A stretch of DNA of 64,000 bases from a virus, in the IMG/VR virus record IMGVR_UViG_3300032783_000063, positions 37,306 through 101,305 of that record, one strand, 5' to 3'. The notes under the pieces were generated by a model. That model ran no database searches and was not told the origin of the DNA. It worked only from the letters and a program-made list of their open reading frames with translations. Of this stretch, positions 57,001-64,000 are shown one piece after another. Made by a program: the position numbers and the translations under genes. The first letter of the stretch is position 1, and every line of letters starts with the position of its first letter.

Positions 57001-57502
57001 CCGAAGCGGTCAGCGCATTCGTCACATCCTCGAGGTTCGCCCCGCCGACCGCCGCGCCCTCCGCAGCGGTCTTCACGATCCCCAGCGCCTTCGCGGACGT
57101 GATCCCCAGCGACTCGAAGTTCGACTCGACGTGATACAGCGACACCGCGAGAGAATCCGGGGAGAACCCCACCTTCCCCGCCAGGTCCAGCACCCCCTGC
57201 CTCAGCCCGGCGAGCTTCGGCGCCGCGACCCCCGCCTGCGTGGACAGGCGGGTCATCTGCGCGTCGAACGTCGCCGCCATCTTCACCGACGCCACCGCTG
57301 CACCGGCCATCGCCAGCGAGATCATCCCCGAGACCTTGACCAGCTTCGAGTTCTGGAAGCCCTTAGCCCACGAATCCCCTGCCTTCGCGCCCGCCGCCCC
57401 GGCCCCGGCGGCGCCCTTAGCGGTCTCTGCCTGGATTTCCTTGCCCAGGTTCGCGCCGATGGCCTCGATTTTCACGAAGGCGGTCGCCAGCACAGACGGC
57501 AC
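54047..57502 (-). CDS. tape measure protein with NlpC/P60 and lytic transglycosylase domains
   Basis: 1151 residues. N-terminal TMP region (about 50-330; MTRLSTQAGVAAPKLAGLRQGVLDLA), hydrophobic helices about 395-440 and 455-490, and coiled repeats of YTTA...KAARKSLL-type. Residues 837-927 form an NlpC/P60 peptidase (C864 in WDCSG, H918 in GHVGIV). Residues about 968-1060 form a lysozyme-like transglycosylase (GAESARRP, GWGLWQITPG). It sets tail length and would open the wall during DNA injection. Confidence 0.92.
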   Translation of the reverse strand: MPSVLATAFVKIEAIGANLGKEIQAETAKGAAGAGAAGAKAGDSWAKGFQNSKLVKVSGMISLAMAGAAVASVKMAATFDAQMTRLSTQAGVAAPKLAGLRQGVLDLAGKVGFSPDSLAVSLYHVESNFESLGITSAKALGIVKTAAEGAAVGGANLEDVTNALTASVAAGIPGVQNMQQAMGVLNATVGVGDMKMQDLADAFGTGMVAVVKGYGLSIKDVGAALAVFGDNNIRGAQAGTELRMAVQALAVPAKAGAKELQSIGLNAASFAKTMQSGGLLPAVEQLVTHMREAGISAKQQGDVITQIFGKKAGTGIAILAGQLDRLQSKYPALTKAADGFADAWKRTQQTPAQKWKELEARAQSLAIAIGVKLMPYVIKLMAALSEHWKGIAQTALAIGAVAVAVKGLNLAIAAIAILTDPVALLVIGIAALAFGIYKAYDTSSKFRNIIKDIGIVMLGVAGGVVLGAKFIMDAILLLVSSVIDSLAKVFGWVPGIGPKLRSAAKAFDGFRASADNAFNGVLGKLNEWTQALEKSKEPAAKQTTAILKEFQNQAKGADTARAALDKYTTALSEGWAGSAASKAARKSLLSDLEQAGVDANTARTDVNRYTTAVQQNGSHSEEAHKARLQLIYDIESAAGNARQGHADLDKYNQTIKRNGADSDAAKKARQQVITDLENAGINAQTARRLVDDLTTAYGKVPKHVYTDMTYTAAGNWSIKQIFPGSPGPGNASRATGIWTGATGGKIPGFGGGDIIPALLEPGETVVDKQRTKGLAGLFKAIGVPGFLTGSYVGSSPPGLGNWTVKEDKAQNNQVAEALKNAVLAGIAAARAATGSGSAIAEFAQSFVGKVPYVWGGTSPSGWDCSGMVEYVYNHFHLYPPRTSQDQWNWVNRKKGPTTGGLAFFVGSGDGGSVSAPGHVGIVISPSQMVNAEAPGLGTQVAGLGGAVGFGTPPGGFGGGGGAVPAGAMSAQDVAKLWVAAGGPGGQYANIAQAITGAESARRPSAVQQGQPYSTTGWGLWQITPGNSVPSVGVNQALLIPMNNARAAVYKFHAADGFSPWTTYESGAYKPYLMDKGGTLPPGLSLVKNNTGKPEHLTPADGGGDGASLDDVCGLLSALISVAAAAPGSTAAGITGALGGAARTAGYSAMYR

Positions 57503-57517
57503 GGCAACCCCTCTCAG

Positions 57518-57889
57518 TCAAGGCATCTGGTATTTGGCCCAGACAGCGTCTGCCTGCGCCCACGGATCCAGCGGCGCCCTCAGCTCCTCCAGGAACTCCT
57601 CGCGCCCCTCCTCGTCCTTCGCGTCGAGAAGCACAGCGAAGATCAGGTTGCACAGCTGCCGCGGGTTCATGCCCTCCACCCCGCGCCCGGTCTTCGCCAG
57701 TTGCATGCCGTCGAGATGGGCAAGGTTCCCCGCTACGGACTGGAGGAGCCGGACCGCGGCAGGGTAGGGCGCGACGTCAGGATCTCCACCGTCTGCTGTA
57801 CGACAGGCAGGAGTTCCTCCGCCTCCGCTTTCGACGCGATCGCATGGGCCTCGAACTTGTGCCAGTCGCCCTTGTCCGCGAACGGGCAC
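57518..57889 (-). CDS. tail-assembly chaperone, second frame (T part)
   Basis: The reliable part runs from about PYPAAVRLLQSVAGNLAHLDGMQLAKTGRGVEGMNPRQLCNLIFAVLLDAKDEEGREEFLEELRAPLDPWAQADAVW to the stop just before the tape measure. Its 5' portion overlaps the upstream chaperone frame in -1 register. In siphoviruses this product is made as a G-T fusion by frameshifting. I see no canonical X-XXY-YYZ slip site, so independent start at an internal ATG is possible. Confidence 0.6.
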   Translation of the reverse strand: MPVRGQGRLAQVRGPCDRVESGGGGTPACRTADGGDPDVAPYPAAVRLLQSVAGNLAHLDGMQLAKTGRGVEGMNPRQLCNLIFAVLLDAKDEEGREEFLEELRAPLDPWAQADAVWAKYQMP

Positions 57890-58284
57890 ACTGCGGTCAG
57901 GTCACCTGCGGCGATATTCTTGCAGTCGGGGCAGTCGCCGCACGGTGGTACCTCACCCTGGATGCAGTCCTGCAGCATGTGGTAGATCGCTGACAAGGCC
58001 GCCATGTCCGACGTGTCCAGCTGGGAGTCCGCTGCGGCGGCGAACTTCATCAAGGGCATCAGCCCGACCTTCGCGGCGATCCGGTACCGGCGCCCCTGGA
58101 ACTCCACCGAGTTGACCGGGGTCAGGCCCTGGGTGAGTGCCTGCACCTCAGCCAGCGCCCGCTCATCCGCATCGCCCTTGAGCCGGCCCATGTCCGGCTC
58201 GGCCTCTGCGGTTATCACGGCCGCAGCGGACGGCGAAGAGGCCGCCCCGGCTCGAGAGCGAGGACGGCCATTAGGAACCGGCAT
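57733..58284 (-). CDS. tail-assembly chaperone, first frame (G part)
   Basis: 183 residues: basic start, then ADERALAEVQALTQGLTPVNSVEFQGRRYRIAAKVGLMPLMKFAAAADSQLDTSDMAALSAIYHMLQDCI...CGDCPDC...KFEAHAIASKAEAEELL. The layout matches actinophage gpG-type chaperones that guide tape-measure folding. A CxxC...CxxC-like insertion (about 112-130) is unusual. Carries an antisense TGTCGTACA. Confidence 0.7.
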   Translation of the reverse strand: MPVPNGRPRSRAGAASSPSAAAVITAEAEPDMGRLKGDADERALAEVQALTQGLTPVNSVEFQGRRYRIAAKVGLMPLMKFAAAADSQLDTSDMAALSAIYHMLQDCIQGEVPPCGDCPDCKNIAAGDLTAVCPFADKGDWHKFEAHAIASKAEAEELLPVVQQTVEILTSRPTLPRSGSSSP

Positions 58285-58295
58285 AAGCGAATCTC

Positions 58296-58601
58296 CTAGA
58301 GAAGTTTGGGAACGTCATGTTCCATCGCGTCAATCAGCGCGCGAGTGGCCTTGCGGATCTGCTTCGCCGGACGTTCCTGGAACAGGTCGTACCAGATCGC
58401 ATGCACCTCTGTGAAACCGCCGTCCTTGCCGTGACCGTGGCTCCAGCCGATGGAATCCCGCAGGTCTCCTGTCCGCACCAGAGCCCGGCGCCGCGCTCCC
58501 GCCGCCACTGCGGGCCCGATGACAGCCGAGATCTCCTCGCCGACCTGCGCGTCGAACAGCGCAATCTCGAAGTCATCAAGGACGACGTAGAAATCGGCCA
58601 T
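58296..58601 (-). CDS. head-tail connector/tail completion protein (HK97 gp10-like)
   Basis: 101 residues. ADFYVVLDDFEIALFDAQVGEEISAVIGPAVAAGARRRALVRTGDLRDSIGWSH...YDLFQERPAKQIRKATRALIDAM follows the HK97-gp10 pattern (RTGxLRxSI, then the aromatic/P-A segment). Such proteins complete the neck or tail terminator. Confidence 0.7.
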   Translation of the reverse strand: MADFYVVLDDFEIALFDAQVGEEISAVIGPAVAAGARRRALVRTGDLRDSIGWSHGHGKDGGFTEVHAIWYDLFQERPAKQIRKATRALIDAMEHDVPKLL

Positions 58602-58614
58602 CTAAGGCGCCGGG

Positions 58615-59031
58615 CTAGGTCCCGACGCCGCCCACGCCGTAGCGCTTTATCGGGCCAGATGCGTTCCAGGTGGCTTTGATTGACACGCCTGCGCCGACGC
58701 CGGATGCGACCGAGAAGTCGGGGAGGATCCGGCCGAAGAAATACTGGGTGGCCAGGTTCGTGGACGGGTACAGGTAGAAGTTCCGCGGCAGTCCGTCTGT
58801 GGCCGCCACGTAGGTCTGTGACGTCTCCGTGTCATACCATCCGGAGAAGTCACCGGACGCGTCCGGCAGGCCCGCCACGTAGACGAGGTTCGTGTCACCC
58901 ATCGCAGTTACGTCAACCTTCGCAACTGTGAAGTTAATGGTGAAATCCGACACGTACGCCATAGGTGAAGCCATATCGGTACTTTGCACACCACAATAGG
59001 CGATTCCGTTGCGGCCGTGGATCCGTGCCAT
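58615..59031 (-). CDS. major tail tube protein, copy 1
   Basis: 138 residues. DFTINFTVAKVDVTAMGDTNLVYVAGLPDASGDFSGWYDTETSQTYVAATDGLPRNFYLYPS...YFFGRILPDFSVASGVGAGVSIKATW is a tail-tube fold. More than half of the positions match the copy at 62587-63231. Adjacent to the connector and chaperone genes, so probably the main tube subunit. Confidence 0.8.
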   Translation of the reverse strand: MARIHGRNGIAYCGVQSTDMASPMAYVSDFTINFTVAKVDVTAMGDTNLVYVAGLPDASGDFSGWYDTETSQTYVAATDGLPRNFYLYPSTNLATQYFFGRILPDFSVASGVGAGVSIKATWNASGPIKRYGVGGVGT

Positions 59032-59055
59032 GTGCCACTCCGTCCTTGAAGCTGT

Positions 59056-60130
59056 CTAGCTGATCACTGCGGGCTGTCGGTCGAGCATGGCCAGCAGGCG
59101 CCTGGCGTTGTTGGTGAACGTCCGGTCAGCTACCGCCTGCCGGGCCTTCACCGCAACATCAGCGCGGGTCTGGTCCTGAGCGGGGCGAAGCCACCAGCGG
59201 AGCTTGTCCGACGCGTCCCGGGGCCCCTCGAACGTGGGGAGCATCCACAGCAGGTCGTCGCCTTCGGGCCGCGGGTCGCGGAGGAAGAACAGGCCGCAGG
59301 CGGCCTGCTCGATCTCCCGCGGGCCGACGGCCCAGCCTTTGCCGACATGGTTGTCCTGGGCTTCGCGGCGGTACAGGTTGATGCCCGCCCGGGCGGACCG
59401 GTAGCAGTCGACGACCTGCTCGTTGTCGAGGCACCGGTCTTTCTCGTGGGCGAGGTATTTGCTGATGGGCGACTCGTCGGGGAGCTCGGCCCAGTTGCCG
59501 GTGAGCATGACGTCGAGGCCGTCGAGGTCCATGGCCTCGAAGAACCGCATGCGGGATTCGTAGCCGGTGCCGTTGAAGGTGAAGTCGCAGGCGAGCTCGG
59601 GGGTGACGGGGCCGGGGGTGTGGATGCCGGGGCGGTATGCGTGGGGCATGTAGTGGGTGTCGGGGCAGACCTGGCGGAAGGCGTCGATGTTGGCGGGGTC
59701 GTTGAGGAGGTTGATGTGGGCTAGGTGCGCGCGTTCCAACTGGTCGTCGTCTTCGTAGGGTGATTCGGTGTGGAGTATGACAATTTTATGTCCTCTGCCG
59801 TGCATGATCTTGATGATGTGGGGGGGGACGAAGAACGCGGAGATGAGGAGGATGACGTCGGGCCAGAAGGTGTAGGCGGCGGACAGGAGCCCGGCGGCGG
59901 CGAGGGTGGAGGCTTGCTCGTTGGTGCAGGCGCGGCGGAGGAGGGGCTCGCCGTTGTCGTTGGTGGTGCCGGTTTCGACGAGGGCGGCGCCGTAGAAGGT
60001 GAGCCGGTCGGAGAGGTTGTATCTGGCGACCTGGTGGCCGAGTGCGGTGAGGGCCTCGACCCAGCCGGCGCAGACGTCGGCGACGGAGAAGTCAGGCTAA
60101 AGGCCCTGGGTGACCAACCAACCAGCGCAT
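59056..60130 (-). pseudogene. glycosyltransferase gene with a one-base frame break (or recoded)
   Basis: AGAAGGGAGGTGATGCTC precedes ATG 60130 (MRWLVGHPGPLA), stopped by TGA at 60092-60094. Skipping one base at this UGA continues as DFSVADVCAGWVEALTALGHQVARYNLSDRLTFYG and on through 59805 to TAG at 59056. The C-terminal half (FNGTGYESRMRFFEAMDLDGLDVMLTGNW...QVVDCYRSARAGINLYR...EIEQAACGLFFLRD) is a GT4-type (Glyco_trans_1_2) domain. It would glycosylate a virion or cell-surface target. Confidence 0.75.
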
Positions 60131-60158
60131 GAGCATCACCTCCCTTCTTCTGCGGCAG

Positions 60159-60578
60159 CTAGGGTGCTCCGCAGATCACGGAGAGGGTGGCAGCGAGGTA
60201 TTCGACGCCGCCGTAGGACATGAGCCCGTACCCGGACGCGCGGTCGAGGTAGGCGTAGGAGACGGCCCCGCCGAGCGACGGGTCGGTTCGGATGGCGGCC
60301 CAGATGGACTGCGGGCCGTCGGGGGACAGGTAGCTGTCGAGTTCGGTCTGGCCGGACCGGTCGGAGCCGGATGCGGTGAGAACGATGACGTCGAAGGTGA
60401 GGTCGGCGGCGTTGTCGCCCATGGTCTGGCCGTAGGTGATGAAGGTGCCGCGGGCGGGGCGGACGACGGCGGTCGGGGGGGAGATCTGGCCGGGGACGGT
60501 GGCGACGGTGCGGAGGCCGGGGATCTGGGCGGCGATCTGGCCGGCGAGGGCGCTGCGGATGCTGCTGATGGGGAACAT
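60159..60578 (-). CDS. tail terminator/minor tail protein (139 aa)
   Basis: FPISSIRSALAGQIAAQIPGLRTVATVPGQISPPTAVVRPARGTFITYGQTMGDNAADLTFDVIVLTASGSDRSGQTELDSYLSP...AIRTDPSLGGAVSYAYLDRASGYGLMSYGGVEYLAATLSVI fits siphovirus tail terminator-type proteins (helix, strand, DxYLxP segment). Directly downstream of the spike gene. Confidence 0.65.
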   Translation of the reverse strand: MFPISSIRSALAGQIAAQIPGLRTVATVPGQISPPTAVVRPARGTFITYGQTMGDNAADLTFDVIVLTASGSDRSGQTELDSYLSPDGPQSIWAAIRTDPSLGGAVSYAYLDRASGYGLMSYGGVEYLAATLSVICGAP

Positions 60579-62573
60579 TCAGGTGATCCAGCAGTAGAAG
60601 CCGGCGTTGATGTTGGCGGTGAGCGTTCCGATGCTGGTGTTGACTGACGGCGGGCTGGTGAAGGTGCCGCCGGTGCCGCAGAGCGCGGGGGCGGCGGCGG
60701 AGAACGCGGTGGTGCGGGGGCCGTCGGCGGCGAGGAGATGCGGGGGGGTGCCCTGGTAGAAGCTGATCCCGGCGTAATACTGGCCGGTGACTGGGGGTGT
60801 GTAGGGGCTGGCGAGGGTGACTGTCGCGGGTGCGTCGTCGTCGGGGAAGTCACCGGCGGTGATCGCTGAGGAGACGGCGGCGATTCTCGCGGTGCCGGAT
60901 GCCGTGACGGTGAGGATCGCGGCGAACCCGCTGGTGCCGCCGGATCCCGCAGCGCCGGTGTCGACCCAGAAGTTGAGTTTGCTGCAGGTGATCCCGGCGG
61001 CGAGGGTGATGGTCTGGCAGTACAGCAGCCCGGTGTTGGAGGGGGTGAGTTCCTGGGTGATGCCTGCGCTGCGGTCGTGGGTGACGGCGAGCGTTCCGGC
61101 GGGGGCGGTGTCGAGGATCCGCTGGACGGGGGCCAGGTACTGGGAGCTGGCGGATCCGTAGCCGTGGACGGCCTGGAGGGTGACGCCGGGGGCGTAGAGG
61201 ACGGGGGAGGTGAGGTTGGAGCCGCCCTGGCCCTGGCCGAAGATGGTGTCGCCGGAGATGGTGAGGGTGGCTGCCGTGTTGTCGTTGAAGATGCCGCCGG
61301 ACGCGCCGTTGAGGACGCTGCCGGACACGGTGATGTTGGTGCCGTGGTTGTTGCTGGTGCAGGCTAGGCCCCACTGGGGGCTGAACGACCCGGCCCCGTC
61401 GGGGAGGCCGGGGTAAACCTGGGTGCCGGAGATGTTGACGGGCCCGGAGTAGCCGTCGACGGCGATGCCGGCGTAGTTGCTGGTGGTGGATGTTGATCCG
61501 GGGCGGCGGAAGAACCCGCCGGTGATGTTGACCGGGGGCGCGGTGGCGGTGGCGCTGTTGGAGAACAGGTAGATGCCGTTGGTGGTGCCGCCGTCAGTGG
61601 TGCAGCCCTCGAAGGTGATGCCGCCGGAGTCGACGGTGCCCGAGTTGTAAGACCCTTCGTAGGAGATGCAGCCGTTGCCGGCGTTGCTGTGCTCGGCGTG
61701 GCACTGGCACCAGATGGAGTCGTAGGAGGCGTAGATGAGGAAGCCTTCTGCCTGGCAGTTGTAGGCGGCGCAGTACAGCCATTCGGAGTCGGAGGCGTGG
61801 ATGGAGAAGCCGCCGCCGGTGCCGGAGAGGGTGCCGCAGGTGCGGATGTTGACGTTCTGTGCGCGCATGGCGCCGCCGGCGTTGGGGGTGTTGATGTATC
61901 CCCAGTTCGGCATGTTGAGGACCATGACGTCAGTGAGGCTGGTGCGGCCGACGCCGGTTGATCCGGTGGCGGAGTAGACGCAGATCCCGGCGGTGCTGAC
62001 GGCGTTCCCGGTGGCGTCGGTGCCGCCGTGGGCGGCGGACATGCGGGAGCCGTCGATGAGGATGGATTCGACGTGCTGTTCGTTGGCGGCGATGCCGTAG
62101 CCGCCGGTGGTGGGGTCGGCGATGAGGATCGCGGCGATGGCGTCTGCCGGGTAGGTGCCGGAGGTGAAGGTTGCGGCGGGCTGGATGACGGTGCCGGTGA
62201 TGCCGGTGGTGAGCGAGACGTGTGGTGCCATCCTGCTGGAGGCGGGGGAGCCGAGGAGGGTGGTGAACGGGGGGATGGCGATGGGGGTGCTGGTTTTGTA
62301 GACGCCGGCGGGGAGGTAGCAGACGCGGCTTCCTGCGGCGGCGTCGGCGAGGGCGGCGTTGATCGCGGGTGCGTTGTCGGCGGCGCCGGGGGCGGCGCCG
62401 TAGGCGGAAGCGCAGGCGTTGACCCAGTCAACGGGCACCAGGTCGGCGACGGCGATTTTCCTGGTGGTGCCGGTGGCGTCCATGCTGGTGTCGTGGATGT
62501 CGACGATGGGGAGGACGTCGTCGGGCTGGACGCTGGCCGGGGCGAGGGCGGAGAAGGCGGTGATCTTGGTCAA
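60579..62573 (-). CDS. pectate-lyase-superfamily tail spike
   Basis: TTG 62573 follows GAAAGGCGGCGGCC; the ATG at 62648 would run into the previous gene. 664 residues: a short virion-binding start, then VDWVNACASAYGAAPGAADNAPAINAALADAAAGSRVCYLPAGVYKTSTPIAIPPFTTLLG, the classic Pectate_lyase_3 beta-helix opening, followed by repeated NITG/GGFF strands. It probably degrades or binds host surface glycan. It lies between two tail-tube genes. Confidence 0.8.
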   Translation of the reverse strand: MTKITAFSALAPASVQPDDVLPIVDIHDTSMDATGTTRKIAVADLVPVDWVNACASAYGAAPGAADNAPAINAALADAAAGSRVCYLPAGVYKTSTPIAIPPFTTLLGSPASSRMAPHVSLTTGITGTVIQPAATFTSGTYPADAIAAILIADPTTGGYGIAANEQHVESILIDGSRMSAAHGGTDATGNAVSTAGICVYSATGSTGVGRTSLTDVMVLNMPNWGYINTPNAGGAMRAQNVNIRTCGTLSGTGGGFSIHASDSEWLYCAAYNCQAEGFLIYASYDSIWCQCHAEHSNAGNGCISYEGSYNSGTVDSGGITFEGCTTDGGTTNGIYLFSNSATATAPPVNITGGFFRRPGSTSTTSNYAGIAVDGYSGPVNISGTQVYPGLPDGAGSFSPQWGLACTSNNHGTNITVSGSVLNGASGGIFNDNTAATLTISGDTIFGQGQGGSNLTSPVLYAPGVTLQAVHGYGSASSQYLAPVQRILDTAPAGTLAVTHDRSAGITQELTPSNTGLLYCQTITLAAGITCSKLNFWVDTGAAGSGGTSGFAAILTVTASGTARIAAVSSAITAGDFPDDDAPATVTLASPYTPPVTGQYYAGISFYQGTPPHLLAADGPRTTAFSAAAPALCGTGGTFTSPPSVNTSIGTLTANINAGFYCWIT

Positions 62574-62586
62574 GGCCGCCGCCTTT

Positions 62587-63231
62587 CTAGCCTGCCTGGA
62601 TGTCGTTGCCTGCCTGGTCGGAGATGTGGCTGCCGCCCTGGTCGTCAATGTCGCCGACGCTGAACTGGGCGAACGCCTCGGCCGCAGCTGCCGGGTCGGC
62701 GGTGCTGATATCGCGCGGGCCGGTCGTCGCCAGCGTTTCGGCTGCTGCCGCAGCTTCGGTGAGGGTGATGGTGTGCGGCCCGGCCGTCTCGATCAGGTCC
62801 GCGGCGGCGGCGGTGTCCGCCGGGACGGGTACCGGGGTGGTGCTGCGGAATACCGGTGAGGCGGCTGCCCAGGTGGCTTTCACCGACACGGCGCCGCTGG
62901 TGCTGCTGGTGACGTTGAAGTCGGGGAGGATCCGGCCGAAGAAATACCGGTCGTCCTGGGTGACGGACGGGTACAGGTAGAAGTTGCGGGGGAGGCTGTC
63001 AACGGCAGCGATGTAGGTCTGGGTGGTTTCGGTGTCGTACCAGCCAGTGAAATCCCCGGACGCCTCGGGGAGGCCGGGGACGTAGATGAGGTTGGGGTCG
63101 CCGACGCATTCGAGGGCGGTGCGGGCCGCAGCGAAGGTAATGTCCCAGTCCGTCATATAGGCGCAGGGCGACGCATCGGTGGTGGCGGTCTGGCCGACGT
63201 AGATGATCCCGGCGCGTCCGTGAATCCTCAT
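62587..63231 (-). CDS. major tail tube protein, copy 2 with C-terminal extension
   Basis: 214 residues. The first 130 parallel the 58615 protein (IHGRxGI, GDPNLIYVPGLPEASGDFTGWYDTETTQTYIAA, LPRNFYLYPS, YFFGRILPDFNV). The last 80 are a repetitive acidic Ala-rich extension (ETAGPHTITLTEAAAAAETLATTGP...). It may be a second tube subunit exposed on the tail exterior; the duplication is clear, the role is inference. Confidence 0.75.
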   Translation of the reverse strand: MRIHGRAGIIYVGQTATTDASPCAYMTDWDITFAAARTALECVGDPNLIYVPGLPEASGDFTGWYDTETTQTYIAAVDSLPRNFYLYPSVTQDDRYFFGRILPDFNVTSSTSGAVSVKATWAAASPVFRSTTPVPVPADTAAAADLIETAGPHTITLTEAAAAAETLATTGPRDISTADPAAAAEAFAQFSVGDIDDQGGSHISDQAGNDIQAG

Positions 63232-63247
63232 CGCAGCCGGGCTCCCT

Positions 63248-63883
63248 TTAGTTCGGTGAGCCCCAGTCCAGCCGCCAGGCTTCCTCGATGACCGCGGCAG
63301 GGAATGTGTCAGGGTCGCAGGTTTCGCCCCAGGTCAGCCACGCAATGCTGTGCGGTGACGCGGCGGCGGTGAGGACTGTGTGCGGGCCTGGCAGGTCAAG
63401 GCCCAGGACCAGCCCCGGCTCGTCCGCCTCGTCCAGGTGCGCGGCCGTGAAGCTAGCCAGGTTGCAGCCGGCGAGACCTTGCAGGGTGATGACCTCGAGC
63501 AGGTCCGGGATGTAGACGCCCCCGGCCGGCCGGCCGCCCGCCGCGGCGAACAGGTCCCGGAGTTCACTGTCCGGCGCCCTGATCCCGGTGGCTAGCCAGA
63601 GGCTGGCGGCGATGGCCTGCACCGCGCACCCGTCGTAGCCGAGGTCCCTGGCGAGCGCGCGGCGTTTCGCCGCAGCGTGCCGGCGCCGGGTCGCTGCGGC
63701 TTTCCTCGCCGCGATACGTTTCGTTTTCGCGGACTCATGGTGGCGGCGGCCCTTAGTGTGCGGTACGCCCCCGCCGCCAGCGTTCGGGGCCTTGACGGCC
63801 TTCGCGGCCTTATGTGCCTTGATTGTCTTCCTGACCGCGGCAGGTTTGCGGCTGGCGGGTTTCGCTTTGCCGTGAGCCCGCAC
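63248..63883 (-). CDS. papain-like (C39-type) protein with basic N-terminus
   Basis: GTG 63883. Residues 1-80 are Lys/Arg/His/Ala-rich. The C-terminal domain has DGCAVQAIAASLWLATG, LDLPGPHTVLTAAASPHSIAWLTWGE, the Cys ... His order of papain/C39-like folds. A peptidase or virion-processing role is plausible but untested; neighbours are tail and neck genes. Confidence 0.45.
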   Translation of the reverse strand: MRAHGKAKPASRKPAAVRKTIKAHKAAKAVKAPNAGGGGVPHTKGRRHHESAKTKRIAARKAAATRRRHAAAKRRALARDLGYDGCAVQAIAASLWLATGIRAPDSELRDLFAAAGGRPAGGVYIPDLLEVITLQGLAGCNLASFTAAHLDEADEPGLVLGLDLPGPHTVLTAAASPHSIAWLTWGETCDPDTFPAAVIEEAWRLDWGSPN

Positions 63884-64000
63884 CTACACCCCGACCTTCC
63901 TGGACGGGTCTATGTACCGTTGCAGCAGGTACTCGACCTGTGATCCTGCCTGCACATGCACCATGCCGAAGTCGGCCATGCCCTGCACGCCGAACGGGGC
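63884..64000 (-). CDS. phage structural protein, C-terminal fragment
   Basis: The minus frame from the right edge reads APFGVQGMADFGMVHVQAGSQVEYLLQRYIDPSRKVGV and stops (TAG) at 63884-63886, touching the next gene's GTG. The start lies beyond base 64000. Likely another neck/tail gene by context; no family assignable. Confidence 0.45.
   Translation of the reverse strand, partial: APFGVQGMADFGMVHVQAGSQVEYLLQRYIDPSRKVGV

Overview
The window comes from a high-GC actinobacterium, probably of the Streptomyces/Streptosporangium kind. This rests on two WhiB-type proteins, BldC-like and BldD-like regulators, a DUF2637/SpdB-type spread protein, a HutC-type GntR repressor, a TraB/FtsK-type DNA translocase, heavy use of GTG/TTG starts and long chains of genes joined by ATGA/GTGA overlaps. 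Nothing resembles ordinary chromosomal housekeeping: essentially all of it is mobile-element DNA.

Layout. (1) 1-8.1 kb: mostly minus-strand accessory genes (partial DUF4417, HNH nuclease, zinc-binding and ribbon-helix-helix proteins, small lipoproteins, a CoiA-like nuclease-fold protein) and a plus-strand LysM/transglycosylase secreted protein. (2) 8.2-11.1 kb: a probable junction with a 5'-truncated ORF and a solitary TnpB element. (3) 11.1-28.7 kb: a conjugative-element module. It has a GntR/UTRA repressor, a divergent operon with a WhiB protein, a VirD4/TraG-like coupling ATPase, very basic proteins, an FtsK/TraB translocase, an HNH nuclease, a non-coding block with hairpins and direct repeats (candidate clt/oriT), Spd-like membrane proteins with DUF2637, and a short tyrosine recombinase. 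(4) 28.7-46.8 kb: plus-strand phage-like early genes. These include ParB-like, opposed HTH regulators, ERF/Rad52-like annealing protein, HNH, VRR-NUC, a cytosine-5 methyltransferase with a long overlapping gene, WhiB, a replication initiator carrying an internal iteron cluster, DnaC-like loader, DnaB helicase, MazG and many small zinc proteins, then a secreted protein and a small regulatory operon. (5) 46.8-64 kb: a minus-strand siphovirus late module, read from right to left: papain-like protein, tail-tube protein, pectate-lyase-type spike, tail protein, glycosyltransferase, second tail-tube protein, tail-assembly chaperones, a tape measure with two lytic domains, distal tail proteins, a NlpC/P60-like protein, endolysin and holin. 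The head genes (terminase, portal, capsid) must lie beyond base 64000.

How it works together. The element seems to join conjugation-style DNA translocation (T4CP, FtsK/TraB, Spd proteins, integrase, KorSA-like control) to a complete phage replisome and tail. The two halves share gene-packing style and a dispersed 9-mer, TGTCRTACA, found 16 times by eye. Whether this is one phage-conjugative hybrid or two neighbouring elements cannot be settled from this window alone.

Most notable observations: the dispersed 9-mer; a replication origin-like palindrome cluster inside the initiator gene; a 0.9-kb two-frame overlap inside the methyltransferase gene; a parS-like site inside the tail/lysis cluster; a glycosyltransferase broken (or recoded) by one base at a UGA; genes that appear to use CTG and ATA starts; and duplicated tail-tube genes flanking a spike/glycosyltransferase cassette. 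All calls are from reading the sequence; no database search was run.
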